In this document: positions 6,771 to 14,207 of the stretch, in pieces | How the letters are laid out: the number at the start of each line of letters is the position of its first letter | How positions within the stretch are numbered: the stretch's first letter is position 1 | NCBI GenBank assembly: GCA_937927685.1 | Contig: CALBSC010000070.1 | Span: 27,945-91,944, forward strand | DNA from: an uncultured Burkholderiales bacterium | GTDB lineage: Bacteria; Pseudomonadota; Gammaproteobacteria; Burkholderiales; Burkholderiaceae_C | Reading direction: 5' to 3' | Length of the DNA stretch: 64,000 nt | Translations under genes and position numbers: made by a program | The notes under the pieces: model-generated | What the model saw: the letters and a program-made list of their open reading frames with translations, nothing else | Database searches by the model: none | Told to the model about the DNA's origin: nothing

Positions 6771-7942
6771 GGTGTTGTCGGGCGGCGATATCCACCGCGC
6801 ACGCCTTGAGGTGAAAGGACAAGTTGCCACAACTGGTTAGAGCGGGCGCGAAAAGTGCCTGCGCATGACAGCAGGTAATAGCTCCACATGCGGTAAAACC
6901 GCTCGGGATGACGTGCTTTCAACAGGGGCCACACCTGGTGAAAGCGTTCGTGCCAGGCCATCAGCGTGCGGTCGTAATCCGCACCGAAATTGTGCACATC
7001 CTCGATCACCCAGTGGCGCTCCGTCGAACGGGTCAATTCCTGAAGGGATGGCAATTCGCCATTGGGAAAGATGTGTTTTTCAATCCACGGATCGATGGGC
7101 GTGTTGCTGAGGTTCTTGCCGATCGTGTGGAGCAGAAACAGACCGTCCGGCTTGAGACAGCGCAGGGCGGTGTCAAAGTATTCCTGGTGATTGATCAGGC
7201 CCACATGCTCGAACATGCCCACCGAGGCCACCCGGTCAAACTGGTGATGCCCCTCGGTGTTGAACTGACGGTAGTCGGTCAATTCATACCGAACCGGCAG
7301 CTGCCGGTCAACCAGCGCCGCGGCTGAGGCTTGCTCGCGGGAAATGGTCAGACCCACACAATTCACCTGATAGTGGGTGGCTGCGTAGCGCATCAGACTG
7401 CCCCAGCCGCACCCGATATCCAGCAGTGTCATGCCGGGCTTCAACTGCAATTTCCGGCAGATCAGTTCCAGCTTGGCGGCCTGAGCCTGCTCCAGCGTGT
7501 CTGCGTGTTCCCAGTAGCCACAGCTGTAACACAGGTAGGGATCGAGCATGTGCTGAAACAAGGCCTGGTCCAGGTCGTAATGTTCGCGTCCGACCCGCCA
7601 GGCACGGCGGGTCGACTGCGCATTGACCCAATGCGATTTGATGAAATGCAGCAACGGATTGACGGCGTGGACATAACGGTCCAGTCCGTGTCTCAGCACG
7701 CGATCAAAAAATCCGTCGAGCTGATCACAGTCCCACCAGCCCTCCATGTAGCTTTCGCCCAGCCCCACGCTGCCGGTGAGAAACACCCGCTCCAGGGTTT
7801 GCGGATGGTGGATCTTCATGTCCCAGGGGCGGGATCCGTTCAGCCGGATGTCGGCCTGAGCCAGCAAGGGTTGCGCTCGACGCTCGAACCTGGAGGTGTT
7901 CAGGCGCTCGTCGACCAGGGTGGTGCGGGTCGGGTTGAGCAT
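6764..7942 (-). CDS. cfa: Cyclopropane-fatty-acyl-phospholipid synthase
   Basis: 392 residues. This is the usual Cfa length, with an N-terminal substrate domain and a C-terminal SAM methyltransferase core. The SAM loop is LLDIGCGWGSLMRYAA. Family marks are YSCGYWEHADTLEQAQ, the active-site region VASVGMFEHVG, and FLLHTIG. It transfers a methylene group from SAM to unsaturated acyl chains of membrane phospholipids, a classical stationary-phase and acid-stress response. ATG 7942 lies 5 bases after the stop of the upstream LuxR-type regulator, so the two are surely co-transcribed. The downstream phasin-like gene overlaps its stop. Confidence 0.95.
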   Translation of the reverse strand: MLNPTRTTLVDERLNTSRFERRAQPLLAQADIRLNGSRPWDMKIHHPQTLERVFLTGSVGLGESYMEGWWDCDQLDGFFDRVLRHGLDRYVHAVNPLLHFIKSHWVNAQSTRRAWRVGREHYDLDQALFQHMLDPYLCYSCGYWEHADTLEQAQAAKLELICRKLQLKPGMTLLDIGCGWGSLMRYAATHYQVNCVGLTISREQASAAALVDRQLPVRYELTDYRQFNTEGHHQFDRVASVGMFEHVGLINHQEYFDTALRCLKPDGLFLLHTIGKNLSNTPIDPWIEKHIFPNGELPSLQELTRSTERHWVIEDVHNFGADYDRTLMAWHERFHQVWPLLKARHPERFYRMWSYYLLSCAGTFRARSNQLWQLVLSPQGVRGGYRRPTTPC

Positions 7943-7947
7943 GGCCG

Positions 7948-8589
7948 TCACAGGCGGATCATCTGATGCCGAATGGCAAATCGGGTCAGATCGGCCACTT
8001 TGTGCAGGCCGATCTTGCGCATGATGTTGCGCCGGTGTACATCCACCGTGCTGGGGGCGATGGCCAGTTGCCGGGCAATTTCCTTGGACGAGTAGCCGTC
8101 GGCGATCAGGCGCAATACCTCCTCTTCCCGGTTCCCCAGGCCGTGCCGCTCGCGCGACTCCAGGTGCTGGCGCCGCACGCCTTGCACCATCAGCGTGGTC
8201 AGTTGCTGACACAGATAGCGGTGGCCCTGGGAAGCCGAGCGGATGGCTTGCAGCACATCATCGAGCTGGCTGGTGGTGGACACGCAGGCGAGCGCGCCGG
8301 CATCCAGTGTGCTGAGCAGTTCGGCCGGTTGACGGAAATCGGCCAACACCACCAGGGGCTGTGCAGGATGTCGCGCATGCCTGTCCCTCAGCGCATCCAG
8401 GGGGGTGGGTTGCAAGGAGTCCAGGCCGACGAGCATGACCGCATCCGCCGTGGCGTCCGCCGGATCGTGCATCGCGGGTGAGGACCCGGCCGGTGGCACC
8501 AGCGTGATGGCCTCTTGTCGTTGCAGGTACGACTCGATGCCTTGAGCCAGGAGGTTGTGCGGAATTGATAGCGAGACGCGTATGACCAT
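7948..8589 (-). CDS. NarL/LuxR-type regulator with a degenerate receiver domain
   Basis: 213 residues. The C-terminal GerE/LuxR helix-turn-helix (about 150-213) is intact: REEEVLRLIADGYSSKEIARQL, then STVDVHRRNIMRKIGLHK. The N-terminal 120 residues keep a receiver-like length and pattern but lack the acidic pair (SLSIPHN instead of a D-D/E turn), the phospho-acceptor Asp (VMLVGLDSL) and the conserved Lys. It should therefore not be phosphorylated in the usual way. ATG 8589 has the ribosome site aaggtg. It lies between a second such regulator and cfa in one operon and probably controls that operon. Confidence 0.85.
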   Translation of the reverse strand: MVIRVSLSIPHNLLAQGIESYLQRQEAITLVPPAGSSPAMHDPADATADAVMLVGLDSLQPTPLDALRDRHARHPAQPLVVLADFRQPAELLSTLDAGALACVSTTSQLDDVLQAIRSASQGHRYLCQQLTTLMVQGVRRQHLESRERHGLGNREEEVLRLIADGYSSKEIARQLAIAPSTVDVHRRNIMRKIGLHKVADLTRFAIRHQMIRL

Positions 8590-8667
8590 GAGACACCTTG
8601 GTGCTGAATCGTGTCGGTACTCTAGACACGGGGCTTCAGCGGGTCTGTGCTCCACAGCACGCAACGC

Positions 8668-9300
8668 TTACACCAGACCCTTGTTCCTCATGTAGACCAT
8701 CAGGGTCATGCGGCCCGAGCACTGCAGTTTCTGGTAGATGTGGTGCAGGTGCAGCTTGGTGGTGCCTTCGGTGATGTTGAGCCGCTGCGCAATGCGCTTG
8801 TTGGGCAGTCCCTCCACCACCAGTTTCGCCACGCTCCATTCGCGTGCCGTGAGTGGCTGCGGTGAATCCAGGTCAGGGGGGGGGGCTGGAAGGGGGGCGG
8901 GGAGCGGGTCGGGCAGGTCGGTGTCGAGCCAGGTGCGCCCCTGCAGCACGGAACGCACGCATTCCATCAGAACCGCCCGAGGCTTGTCTTTGCCGATCAG
9001 ACCGATCAGGCCCAGGTCCCGGGCCTGTGTGATGGGTGACGGGTCTGCGCTGGTGAACACAATGGGAATGGTGCGCAGCCCGTCCGAGCGAATCGCCTGG
9101 ATCAGTCGCCACCCGTTCAATTTCGGCAGATTCAGTTCATGAATCAACACATGCGGCTGAAGCCGCTGTACGTCCTGCCAGGCGGCCTGACCGTCCTGCA
9201 CGCAGGAACAGACCGAAAATTCGGACTCGTGTTGAAACACGCTCGCCAGACCATCCAGCATCAGGGGGTGGGGGTCGGCGAAAACCAATTGGATGGACAT
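8668..9300 (-). CDS. NarL/LuxR-type response regulator with Glu at the phospho-acceptor position
   Basis: 210 residues. The receiver (1-118) retains D9, T83 and a Lys near 104, but the acceptor position in VLIHELNLPKLNGW is Glu55 rather than Asp. That substitution often mimics the phosphorylated state. A Pro-rich linker (DLPDPLPAPLPAPPPDLD) leads to a complete LuxR HTH (LTAREWSVAKLVVEGLPNKRIAQRL onward, residues 148-210). No histidine kinase gene is near. It is first in the minus-strand operon with the next regulator, cfa and the phasin-like gene. A 13-bp palindrome 49-61 bases upstream of its start may be its operator. Confidence 0.88.
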   Translation of the reverse strand: MSIQLVFADPHPLMLDGLASVFQHESEFSVCSCVQDGQAAWQDVQRLQPHVLIHELNLPKLNGWRLIQAIRSDGLRTIPIVFTSADPSPITQARDLGLIGLIGKDKPRAVLMECVRSVLQGRTWLDTDLPDPLPAPLPAPPPDLDSPQPLTAREWSVAKLVVEGLPNKRIAQRLNITEGTTKLHLHHIYQKLQCSGRMTLMVYMRNKGLV

Positions 9301-9348
9301 CTTGTGCAGGCTCGTGGCGCGATATGCATCGCAGGGGGAGCAAGCTTA

Positions 9349-9361
9349 GGCAGGACCTGCC
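9349..9361. promoter_or_regulatory. Palindrome upstream of the LuxR-cfa operon
   Basis: GGCAGGACCTGCC is a perfect 6-bp inverted repeat around one central base. It sits 49-61 bases before the start of the first regulator gene (9300, minus strand), a plausible position for an operator. It could equally be a chance palindrome. Confidence 0.3.
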
Positions 9362-9438
9362 CGCCGGCCAATGCTGTCAACTGGTTACCCGGGCTACTGG
9401 CATGTGAGTAGCGGGGTGCGCTGGGTGGGTGTGAAATC

Positions 9439-11046
9439 TCAGCGGTCGCGGGGGGAGGGGGCGCGGTTGAGCAGTGTTTTGCCCAGTTCAACCCCCCACT
9501 GGTCGAACGCACAGATACCCCACAAGGCCGCCTGGCAGAACACCTTGTGTTCGAAGAGGGCGATGAGTGCACCCAGGTGATGCGGGGTCATGTCGTCCAG
9601 CCAGAGCACGCTGCTGGGGGTGTTGCCCGGGTAGGTGCGGTGCGGCACCATCCGGGCCACGCTGCGTTCATCCAGTCCCTGATCACGCAGCAAGGCTCGC
9701 GTGCGGTCGCTGTCCCGGCCCTGAGCCAATGCCTGTCGCTGGGCGTACAGGCTGTCAACGACCACATGGTGCTGCCCGGGGGCCCACGCCGCGGGAGTGG
9801 GGTCATGACGAACCCCAATGAAGTCCACCGGCACCCGGTGCCGTCCCTGGTGCAGCAACTGGAAATACGCATGCTGCCCTTCAATGCCCAACCCTCCCCA
9901 CACCACGGGAGCCGTCTGGCAGTCAACGGTGCTGCCATCGATGTGGGTCCGCTTGCCGTTGGACTCCATCTCGAGTTGCTGCAGGTAGGCGGGCAATCGG
10001 GCCAGCGACATGGCGTAGGGGGCCACCAGATGCGTCGCAGACCCCATGAAGTTGATGTTCCACACACCCAGGAGAGCCATCAGCATGGGCAGGTTGTGCG
10101 CGGTGGGCGCCCAGAGAAAGTGCTCGTCCATGGCGCGCGCACCGTGCAACAGCGCCTCAAAGGCGCGGCCACCCAGGGCGATGGCCAGGGGCAGCCCGAT
10201 GGCAGACCACAGCGAGTAACGCCCCCCCACCCAGTCCCACAGGTGGAACGTGTGTTCGGGCGTGTAGCCCGCAGCCTGCGCCAGGTCGGCTCGCGCCGTG
10301 ACGGCGATCAGGTGACGCGACAGCCGCTCGGCAGGGCATCCGGCATCCTGCAGCCAGTGGCGGGCAGAGGCCGCCAGCATCAGGGTTTCGGGCGTGGTGA
10401 AGGACTTGCTCTGGACGATGAACGCGGTGGTTGCGGGGTCGAGTGGCGACAAGGTGGCGAACAAATTCCAGGCGTCGAGGTTGGACACAAAGTGCACACG
10501 CACCCGGCTTCGGGGCTGCGCCGACGCCCATGGGGCCAGGGCGTCCACCGCCATGCGCGGTCCCAGGTCCGAACCACCGATGCCCAGGTTGACGATATCG
10601 GTGATGGGCGAGTCGGCATGGCCTCGCAACTCGCCATCGCGCACCTGATCGGCAAAGGCGGTGAAGCGCGCCAGTTCGGCACGCACCTGTTGCGAGATGG
10701 CGTCCCCCCATGGGGCCTGCGGCAGGTGACTGCCCCGAAGCGCCACATGCAGCACCGGCCGTTGCTCGGTGATGTTGATGGGCTCGCCGCGGAACATGGC
10801 TTGCGCCTGGGGCAGGAGATGGCTGTCTTCAGCCAGTGCACACAACTGTTGCAGGATGCGCAGGTCGACGGCCTGGTGGGTGTAGTCGAGCGTGAGGCCC
10901 GCCGCCGAGGCTTGCAATTGGTGTCGCTGCGGATCTTGCAACAACTCGCGCAAATGGGGTACCGAAGCGGCCAGGGCGGTGAGGGCCTGCCAGGCCGGGC
11001 GCTGCGAGGGCGTCGTGAAAGGGGGCAGGGAGGGATGCATCACCAT
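9439..11046 (-). CDS. pgi: Glucose-6-phosphate isomerase
   Basis: 535 residues, close to the usual 550 for bacterial Pgi. Both family signatures are clear: the sugar-phosphate site LGIGGSDLGPRM and SKSFTTPET, WVGGRYSLWSAIGLPLA, ESNGKRTH, and the C-terminal GALIALFEHKVFCQA...FDQWGVELGK. It interconverts glucose-6-phosphate and fructose-6-phosphate in the cytoplasm. It is the last gene of an operon with eda; the eda stop lies 16 bases upstream. In Entner-Doudoroff organisms Pgi mainly recycles fructose-6-phosphate or works in gluconeogenesis. MVMHPS or MHPS could be the start. Confidence 0.95.
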   Translation of the reverse strand: MVMHPSLPPFTTPSQRPAWQALTALAASVPHLRELLQDPQRHQLQASAAGLTLDYTHQAVDLRILQQLCALAEDSHLLPQAQAMFRGEPINITEQRPVLHVALRGSHLPQAPWGDAISQQVRAELARFTAFADQVRDGELRGHADSPITDIVNLGIGGSDLGPRMAVDALAPWASAQPRSRVRVHFVSNLDAWNLFATLSPLDPATTAFIVQSKSFTTPETLMLAASARHWLQDAGCPAERLSRHLIAVTARADLAQAAGYTPEHTFHLWDWVGGRYSLWSAIGLPLAIALGGRAFEALLHGARAMDEHFLWAPTAHNLPMLMALLGVWNINFMGSATHLVAPYAMSLARLPAYLQQLEMESNGKRTHIDGSTVDCQTAPVVWGGLGIEGQHAYFQLLHQGRHRVPVDFIGVRHDPTPAAWAPGQHHVVVDSLYAQRQALAQGRDSDRTRALLRDQGLDERSVARMVPHRTYPGNTPSSVLWLDDMTPHHLGALIALFEHKVFCQAALWGICAFDQWGVELGKTLLNRAPSPRDR

Positions 11047-11062
11047 CGATCGGGTTCAGGCT

Positions 11063-11746
11063 TCAGGCACGGCGCGCCAGTGCGCCAACCGGGGCGGCGT
11101 CTGCACACTCGGTGGCTGCTCGCGCCAGACGGCTGATGGCAGCCCAATTGCCTTGTGATAACAGGTCGGGCGGTGTGAGCCAGGAGCCGCCCACCATGGG
11201 CACATGGGGGAGCGTCAGATACGCCAGCAGGTTGGCGCTGGACACGCCGCCGGTGGGACAAAACAGCATGTCGCCCAAGGGGCCCGCGAGTGCCTGGAGC
11301 ATGGCCAGGCCGCCCGCTTGCGCGGCAGGAAAGAGTTTGACGAGATGGAATCCCCACTCGCGCGCCTGCATGACCTCACCCGGCGTCATCACGCCGGGCA
11401 TGAACGGCAAGTGGCAACGCCGTGCAGCCTGCACCAGCAACTCGGTCATGCCGGGGGAGAGTGCAAAGCGCGCGCCGGCTTGCTGGACATCGTGCATCTC
11501 ATGGGGTCGGGTCACGGTACCGGCGCCGACCAGCATCTCGGGCACCTGTCGGGCCACGGCTTCGATGGCGGGCAGCCCGGCGGCATGCCGCAGCGTGATC
11601 TCCATGACATCCACGCCACCCTCGAGCAGGGCATGGGCCAGCGGAACGGCCTGCGCGACCTCGGTGATCACGATGACGGGCACCACACGCGAGCGAAACC
11701 CGGGCAGGGCAGGGATCGATGATGCCGATGCTGTCATGTTCGTCAC
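11063..11746 (-). CDS. eda: 2-keto-3-deoxy-6-phosphogluconate (KDPG) aldolase
   Basis: 227 residues, TIM-barrel class I aldolase. The catalytic pair is visible as Glu49 (VMEITLR) and Schiff-base Lys137 (HLVKLFPA), with the same 88-residue spacing as Glu45/Lys133 of E. coli Eda. The phosphate loop is CPTGGVSSANL. It splits KDPG to pyruvate and glyceraldehyde-3-phosphate. The gene starts 2 bases after the transglutaminase-like gene ends and is followed by pgi. The dehydratase edd is not in the window. Confidence 0.95.
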   Translation of the reverse strand: MTNMTASASSIPALPGFRSRVVPVIVITEVAQAVPLAHALLEGGVDVMEITLRHAAGLPAIEAVARQVPEMLVGAGTVTRPHEMHDVQQAGARFALSPGMTELLVQAARRCHLPFMPGVMTPGEVMQAREWGFHLVKLFPAAQAGGLAMLQALAGPLGDMLFCPTGGVSSANLLAYLTLPHVPMVGGSWLTPPDLLSQGNWAAISRLARAATECADAAPVGALARRA

Positions 11747-11748
11747 GA

Positions 11749-12456
11749 CTATAGCAAATGGGGACCCTGTGGCGCCGGCCCCTGCGCGCCCTGGTCGCGC
11801 TCGACATCGCTCAGCCAGTCGTCACCGGTGGCAGACAGCAATTGCGGATAGTGGGTGGTGAAAACTTCCCGCAAGTCTTGCAGCGGCACGTCGTCGTGCT
11901 CGCCATGCAGGGCCAGGTACTCCATGTGGCGTTGCCCGTCCAGGTCAAAGGGGTGGTAGATCGAGTCGGTGCTGCCATCGAACTCCAGGGGCTGCAGGCG
12001 CAGTTTGTGGCACAACTCGATGTTGAAGGCGGGCGTGGCCTTCACCCACTGCCCGTTGAGATACAGGGTGGTGTACCCGTGGCGGTAGAACACATCCGTG
12101 CCCATCTTCTCGCGCAAACGCTCGGTGGAGAGGTGGTTGCGAACATCGGCCAGCCCCACCCGAGCCGGGATGCCCACCACCCGGCATGCCGCAGCCAGCA
12201 GCACGGCCTTCGGGATGCACCAGCCGTAGCCGCACTCGATCACCCGGCTGGCGGACATCCCGCGTGCGGACAAATCGATGCGGTAGGGGTCATAGCGAAA
12301 TCCGTCACGCACGGCGTAATACAACCGCACGGACTGCTCCCGGGCCGTGGCGGTGCTGCCCACCACCTGGCGCACCCAGTCCCGCAGCCCCGCGTGATCG
12401 CTGTCCAGGGTGGGGGTGGGCCGAAGGGCGGCCTGCAAATCGACGTCAAAGGTCAT
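11749..12456 (-). CDS. Transglutaminase-like superfamily protein
   Basis: 235 residues. The papain-like transglutaminase core is recognisable: RDGFRYDPY, the nucleophile region GYGWC80IPKAVLLAAACRVVGIPAR, and His126 in YRHGYTTLYL. The third triad residue, usually Asp in a W-x-x-x-D-P-T stretch, is replaced (WVKATPAFN), so activity cannot be assumed. It has no signal peptide. Bacterial relatives are mostly uncharacterised and are presumed cytoplasmic peptidases or amidases. It is the first gene of the operon with eda and pgi. It is divergent from the usp gene at 12652, and the intergenic region contains an FNR-type operator. Confidence 0.8.
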   Translation of the reverse strand: MTFDVDLQAALRPTPTLDSDHAGLRDWVRQVVGSTATAREQSVRLYYAVRDGFRYDPYRIDLSARGMSASRVIECGYGWCIPKAVLLAAACRVVGIPARVGLADVRNHLSTERLREKMGTDVFYRHGYTTLYLNGQWVKATPAFNIELCHKLRLQPLEFDGSTDSIYHPFDLDGQRHMEYLALHGEHDDVPLQDLREVFTTHYPQLLSATGDDWLSDVERDQGAQGPAPQGPHLL

Positions 12457-12580
12457 CGGAAGGGGGGAGTGGCGGAGTGGTGGTCAGTGGTGGAGGTTCA
12501 ACATTCAACACGAACCATCTTAATGGCCTGTGACAACCGCCCCCCCCGAGGGAAATGGTGCGGTCACAGCGGGGGTCTGT

Positions 12581-12621
12581 TTGACGCGAATCAAATCCTT
12601 GTGCTGGATTGTGCGTAGTAT
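12581..12621 (+). promoter_or_regulatory. FNR-dependent class II promoter for the usp gene
   Basis: TTGACGCGAATCAA at 12581-12594 matches TTGAT-N4-ATCAA at 9 of 10 positions. A -10 hexamer TAGTAT sits at 12616-12621, which predicts a transcript start near 12628 and places the operator centre about 40.5 bases upstream, the canonical class II FNR distance. The usp start codon is 24 bases further on, behind ttgaagggg. The matching FNR is encoded at 3245. Confidence 0.72.
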
Positions 12622-12651
12622 TTAAGAATTCATTTTCTTGAAGGGGTCGTC

Positions 12652-13077
12652 ATGAAATTGCTCGTTGCCGTGGATGGATCCAAATCGTCCTTGTCGGCTG
12701 CCCGTTATGCCGCCAAGCTGGCTTCTTCGATGCGGGGGCACAACCACATCACCTTGCTGTCGGTGCACGACGATTCCGCGCTGAAGCTCTTCAAGAGTTA
12801 TGTCCCCAAAGGCGTGATCGGTGACTTCCTGCGCGAGCTGAGCGATAAGGACCTGGCCCCGAGCCGCAAGGCCCTGGACAAGGCGGGCATTGCACATGAC
12901 ATGGCCATCCGATATGGAGACATCACGGCACAAATCCTGGAGGAAATACAGTCCAGCGGCTGCGACATGATTGTGCTGGGGTCCAAGGGTCGGGGAACCG
13001 TCAAGAACCTGCTGGTGGGGTCCGTGGCGCAAAAGGTGCTGGCGAATGCCAGTGTGCCCGTGCTGCTGGTTCGCTGA
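12652..13077 (+). CDS. Universal stress protein, UspA family, probably FNR-controlled
   Basis: 141 residues with one Usp domain. The ATP loop is G110-S-K-G113, then G123-S124 after nine residues, and the last strand is ASVPVLLVR. The start MKLLVAVDGSKSS is behind the ribosome site gaagggg. The promoter carries an FNR-type operator at the activating distance, so expression should rise when oxygen is low, as for several Usp proteins of facultative bacteria. It shares about the same architecture as the Usp at 971 but is clearly a separate paralogue. Its stop is 3 bases from a convergent tautomerase gene. Confidence 0.93.
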   Translation: MKLLVAVDGSKSSLSAARYAAKLASSMRGHNHITLLSVHDDSALKLFKSYVPKGVIGDFLRELSDKDLAPSRKALDKAGIAHDMAIRYGDITAQILEEIQSSGCDMIVLGSKGRGTVKNLLVGSVAQKVLANASVPVLLVR

Positions 13078-13080
13078 GAC

Positions 13081-13287
13081 TCAGCTGCTGGCCGCAGGCT
13101 TGCCCTTGTCGCTCCAGAGTTCACCGCCGGTGGCCCAGTTGTGGCGTGCGATGTCATAAAACAGGATGTCCACTCCGTCCGGGCTGCTGCCCAGGATGTT
13201 CACGCAAGCCTGGGTGAAGGCATCGGCCAGCGCGGCTTTTTGCTCGGGGGTACGTCCTTCAAACAGTTCGACGCGAAGCGTGGGCAT
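13081..13287 (-). CDS. 4-oxalocrotonate tautomerase family protein
   Basis: 68 residues after the initiator-led MPTLRVELFEGRTPEQK, so Pro1 becomes the catalytic base once Met is removed, as in the 4-OT family. The helix EQKAALADAFTQACVNIL and the VDILFYDI strand complete the beta-alpha-beta monomer. ATG 13287 is behind ggaaaa; the open frame reaches 36 codons further upstream without a ribosome site. Members tautomerise or dehalogenate small keto acids. Nothing next to it identifies a substrate; the aromatic catabolism genes are far away. Confidence 0.85.
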   Translation of the reverse strand: MPTLRVELFEGRTPEQKAALADAFTQACVNILGSSPDGVDILFYDIARHNWATGGELWSDKGKPAASS

Positions 13288-13429
13288 GGGGTTTTCCTTT
13301 CTGGTGTGAGGGGCCGGCGGGGTGCCGATCCTGTTGACAACCGCACGAGTATGCCTGAGTTGCACAACGAGTTGGCTATCATTGACACCACCCATCCGTC
13401 ATCCCGGATGACTTGATCAGGACTCAAAC

Positions 13430-13840
13430 ATGAAACGTTGGTGGATATCGCTCTTGCTGTGTTGGCTGGCGACCCAGGCCTGGGCGCAGGTGCGCGTGGT
13501 GTATCACCTGAGTGATGGCGTTGCGCAGGCCAGCCGCGCCATGAACAACATCCGCAACCACCTCGAGGCCGATCCGGACGTGAAGATCGTGGTGGTCGCA
13601 CACGGTGCGGGGCTGGATTTCCTGCTGGACGGGGCGGCCGCACCCAACGGCCAGACCTTTGCCGGCACGATTGCCGACCTCTCCAACAAAGGTGTACGCT
13701 TTGCTGCCTGCAACAACACCCTGCAAACCCGGCAGATTCCGCGTGAGCGCCTGGTGATGGAGGCCGCGGTGGTACCTTCCGGCGTGGCCGAGGTGGCGAA
13801 GTTGCAGGCGCGTGAGCAGTTCGTCTACTTGCGTCCCTGA
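13430..13840 (+). CDS. Periplasmic DsrE/DsrF-like family protein
   Basis: 136 residues. A cleavable signal peptide (MKRWWISLLLCWLATQAWA) precedes a DsrE-like Rossmann domain with VRVVYHLSDG, NIRNHLEADPDVKIVVVAHG and the conserved Cys loop VRFAACNNTLQ. Cytoplasmic DsrE-type proteins carry sulfur on that Cys. Secreted relatives are common beside sulfide and thiosulfate oxidation genes, so this one may bind sulfur in the periplasm. It is the first gene of the fcc-sox block, 35 bases before the cytochrome gene. The role in sulfur handling is inferred from fold and location. Confidence 0.78.
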   Translation: MKRWWISLLLCWLATQAWAQVRVVYHLSDGVAQASRAMNNIRNHLEADPDVKIVVVAHGAGLDFLLDGAAAPNGQTFAGTIADLSNKGVRFAACNNTLQTRQIPRERLVMEAAVVPSGVAEVAKLQAREQFVYLRP

Positions 13841-13875
13841 TTGGGAAGTGATGTGATTTTTCGACCGGAGTGCAT

Positions 13876-14196
13876 ATGTCCATGAAACCCTTGAGTGTTC
13901 AATCCAGCCTGGCGGCGATGGTTCTTGTTGCCGCGTTCAGTGCCCAGGCACAGGCGCCCGATGCGTTGCAGGTGCGCAGCTGGGCCGCAGGATGTGCCAA
14001 TTGCCACGGCACCAATGGCCAGGCCCAGCCCGGCATGGTGTCCCTGGCCGGTGTCAGCCAGGATGACATCGTCAAAAAGATGCAGGATTTCAAGGCGGGG
14101 CGCCTGCCCGCCACCTTGATGCATCAGTTGTCCAAGGGCTATTCGGATGAGCAGATCCTGGCCATCGCCGGCTACTTTGCCGCCCAGAAGAAATAA
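13876..14196 (+). CDS. fccA: Cytochrome c subunit of flavocytochrome c sulfide dehydrogenase
   Basis: 106 residues. A signal peptide ends near AQA. There is one heme site, C40-A-N-C43-H44, followed by GTNGQAQPGMVSLAG with a possible axial Met. It is monoheme, like the small FccA of green sulfur bacteria and unlike the diheme Allochromatium subunit. It should take electrons from the flavoprotein encoded 11 bases downstream and pass them to the respiratory chain. ATG 13876 is favoured over GTG 13870 because the ggag ribosome site would otherwise touch the start codon. Confidence 0.82.
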   Translation: MSMKPLSVQSSLAAMVLVAAFSAQAQAPDALQVRSWAAGCANCHGTNGQAQPGMVSLAGVSQDDIVKKMQDFKAGRLPATLMHQLSKGYSDEQILAIAGYFAAQKK

Positions 14197-14207
14197 GGAG
14201 CACCGTC

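Noticed and set aside
9547..11136. A 529-codon plus-strand frame opposite pgi
   Set aside because: It is the mirror of pgi codon bias; the translated sequence is rich in His, Arg and Gly without any domain.
13413..13427. FNR-like site TTGATCAGGACTCAA before the DsrE-like gene
   Set aside because: The half-sites are separated by one base too many and the second is CTCAA, so it does not fit the 14-base FNR spacing.
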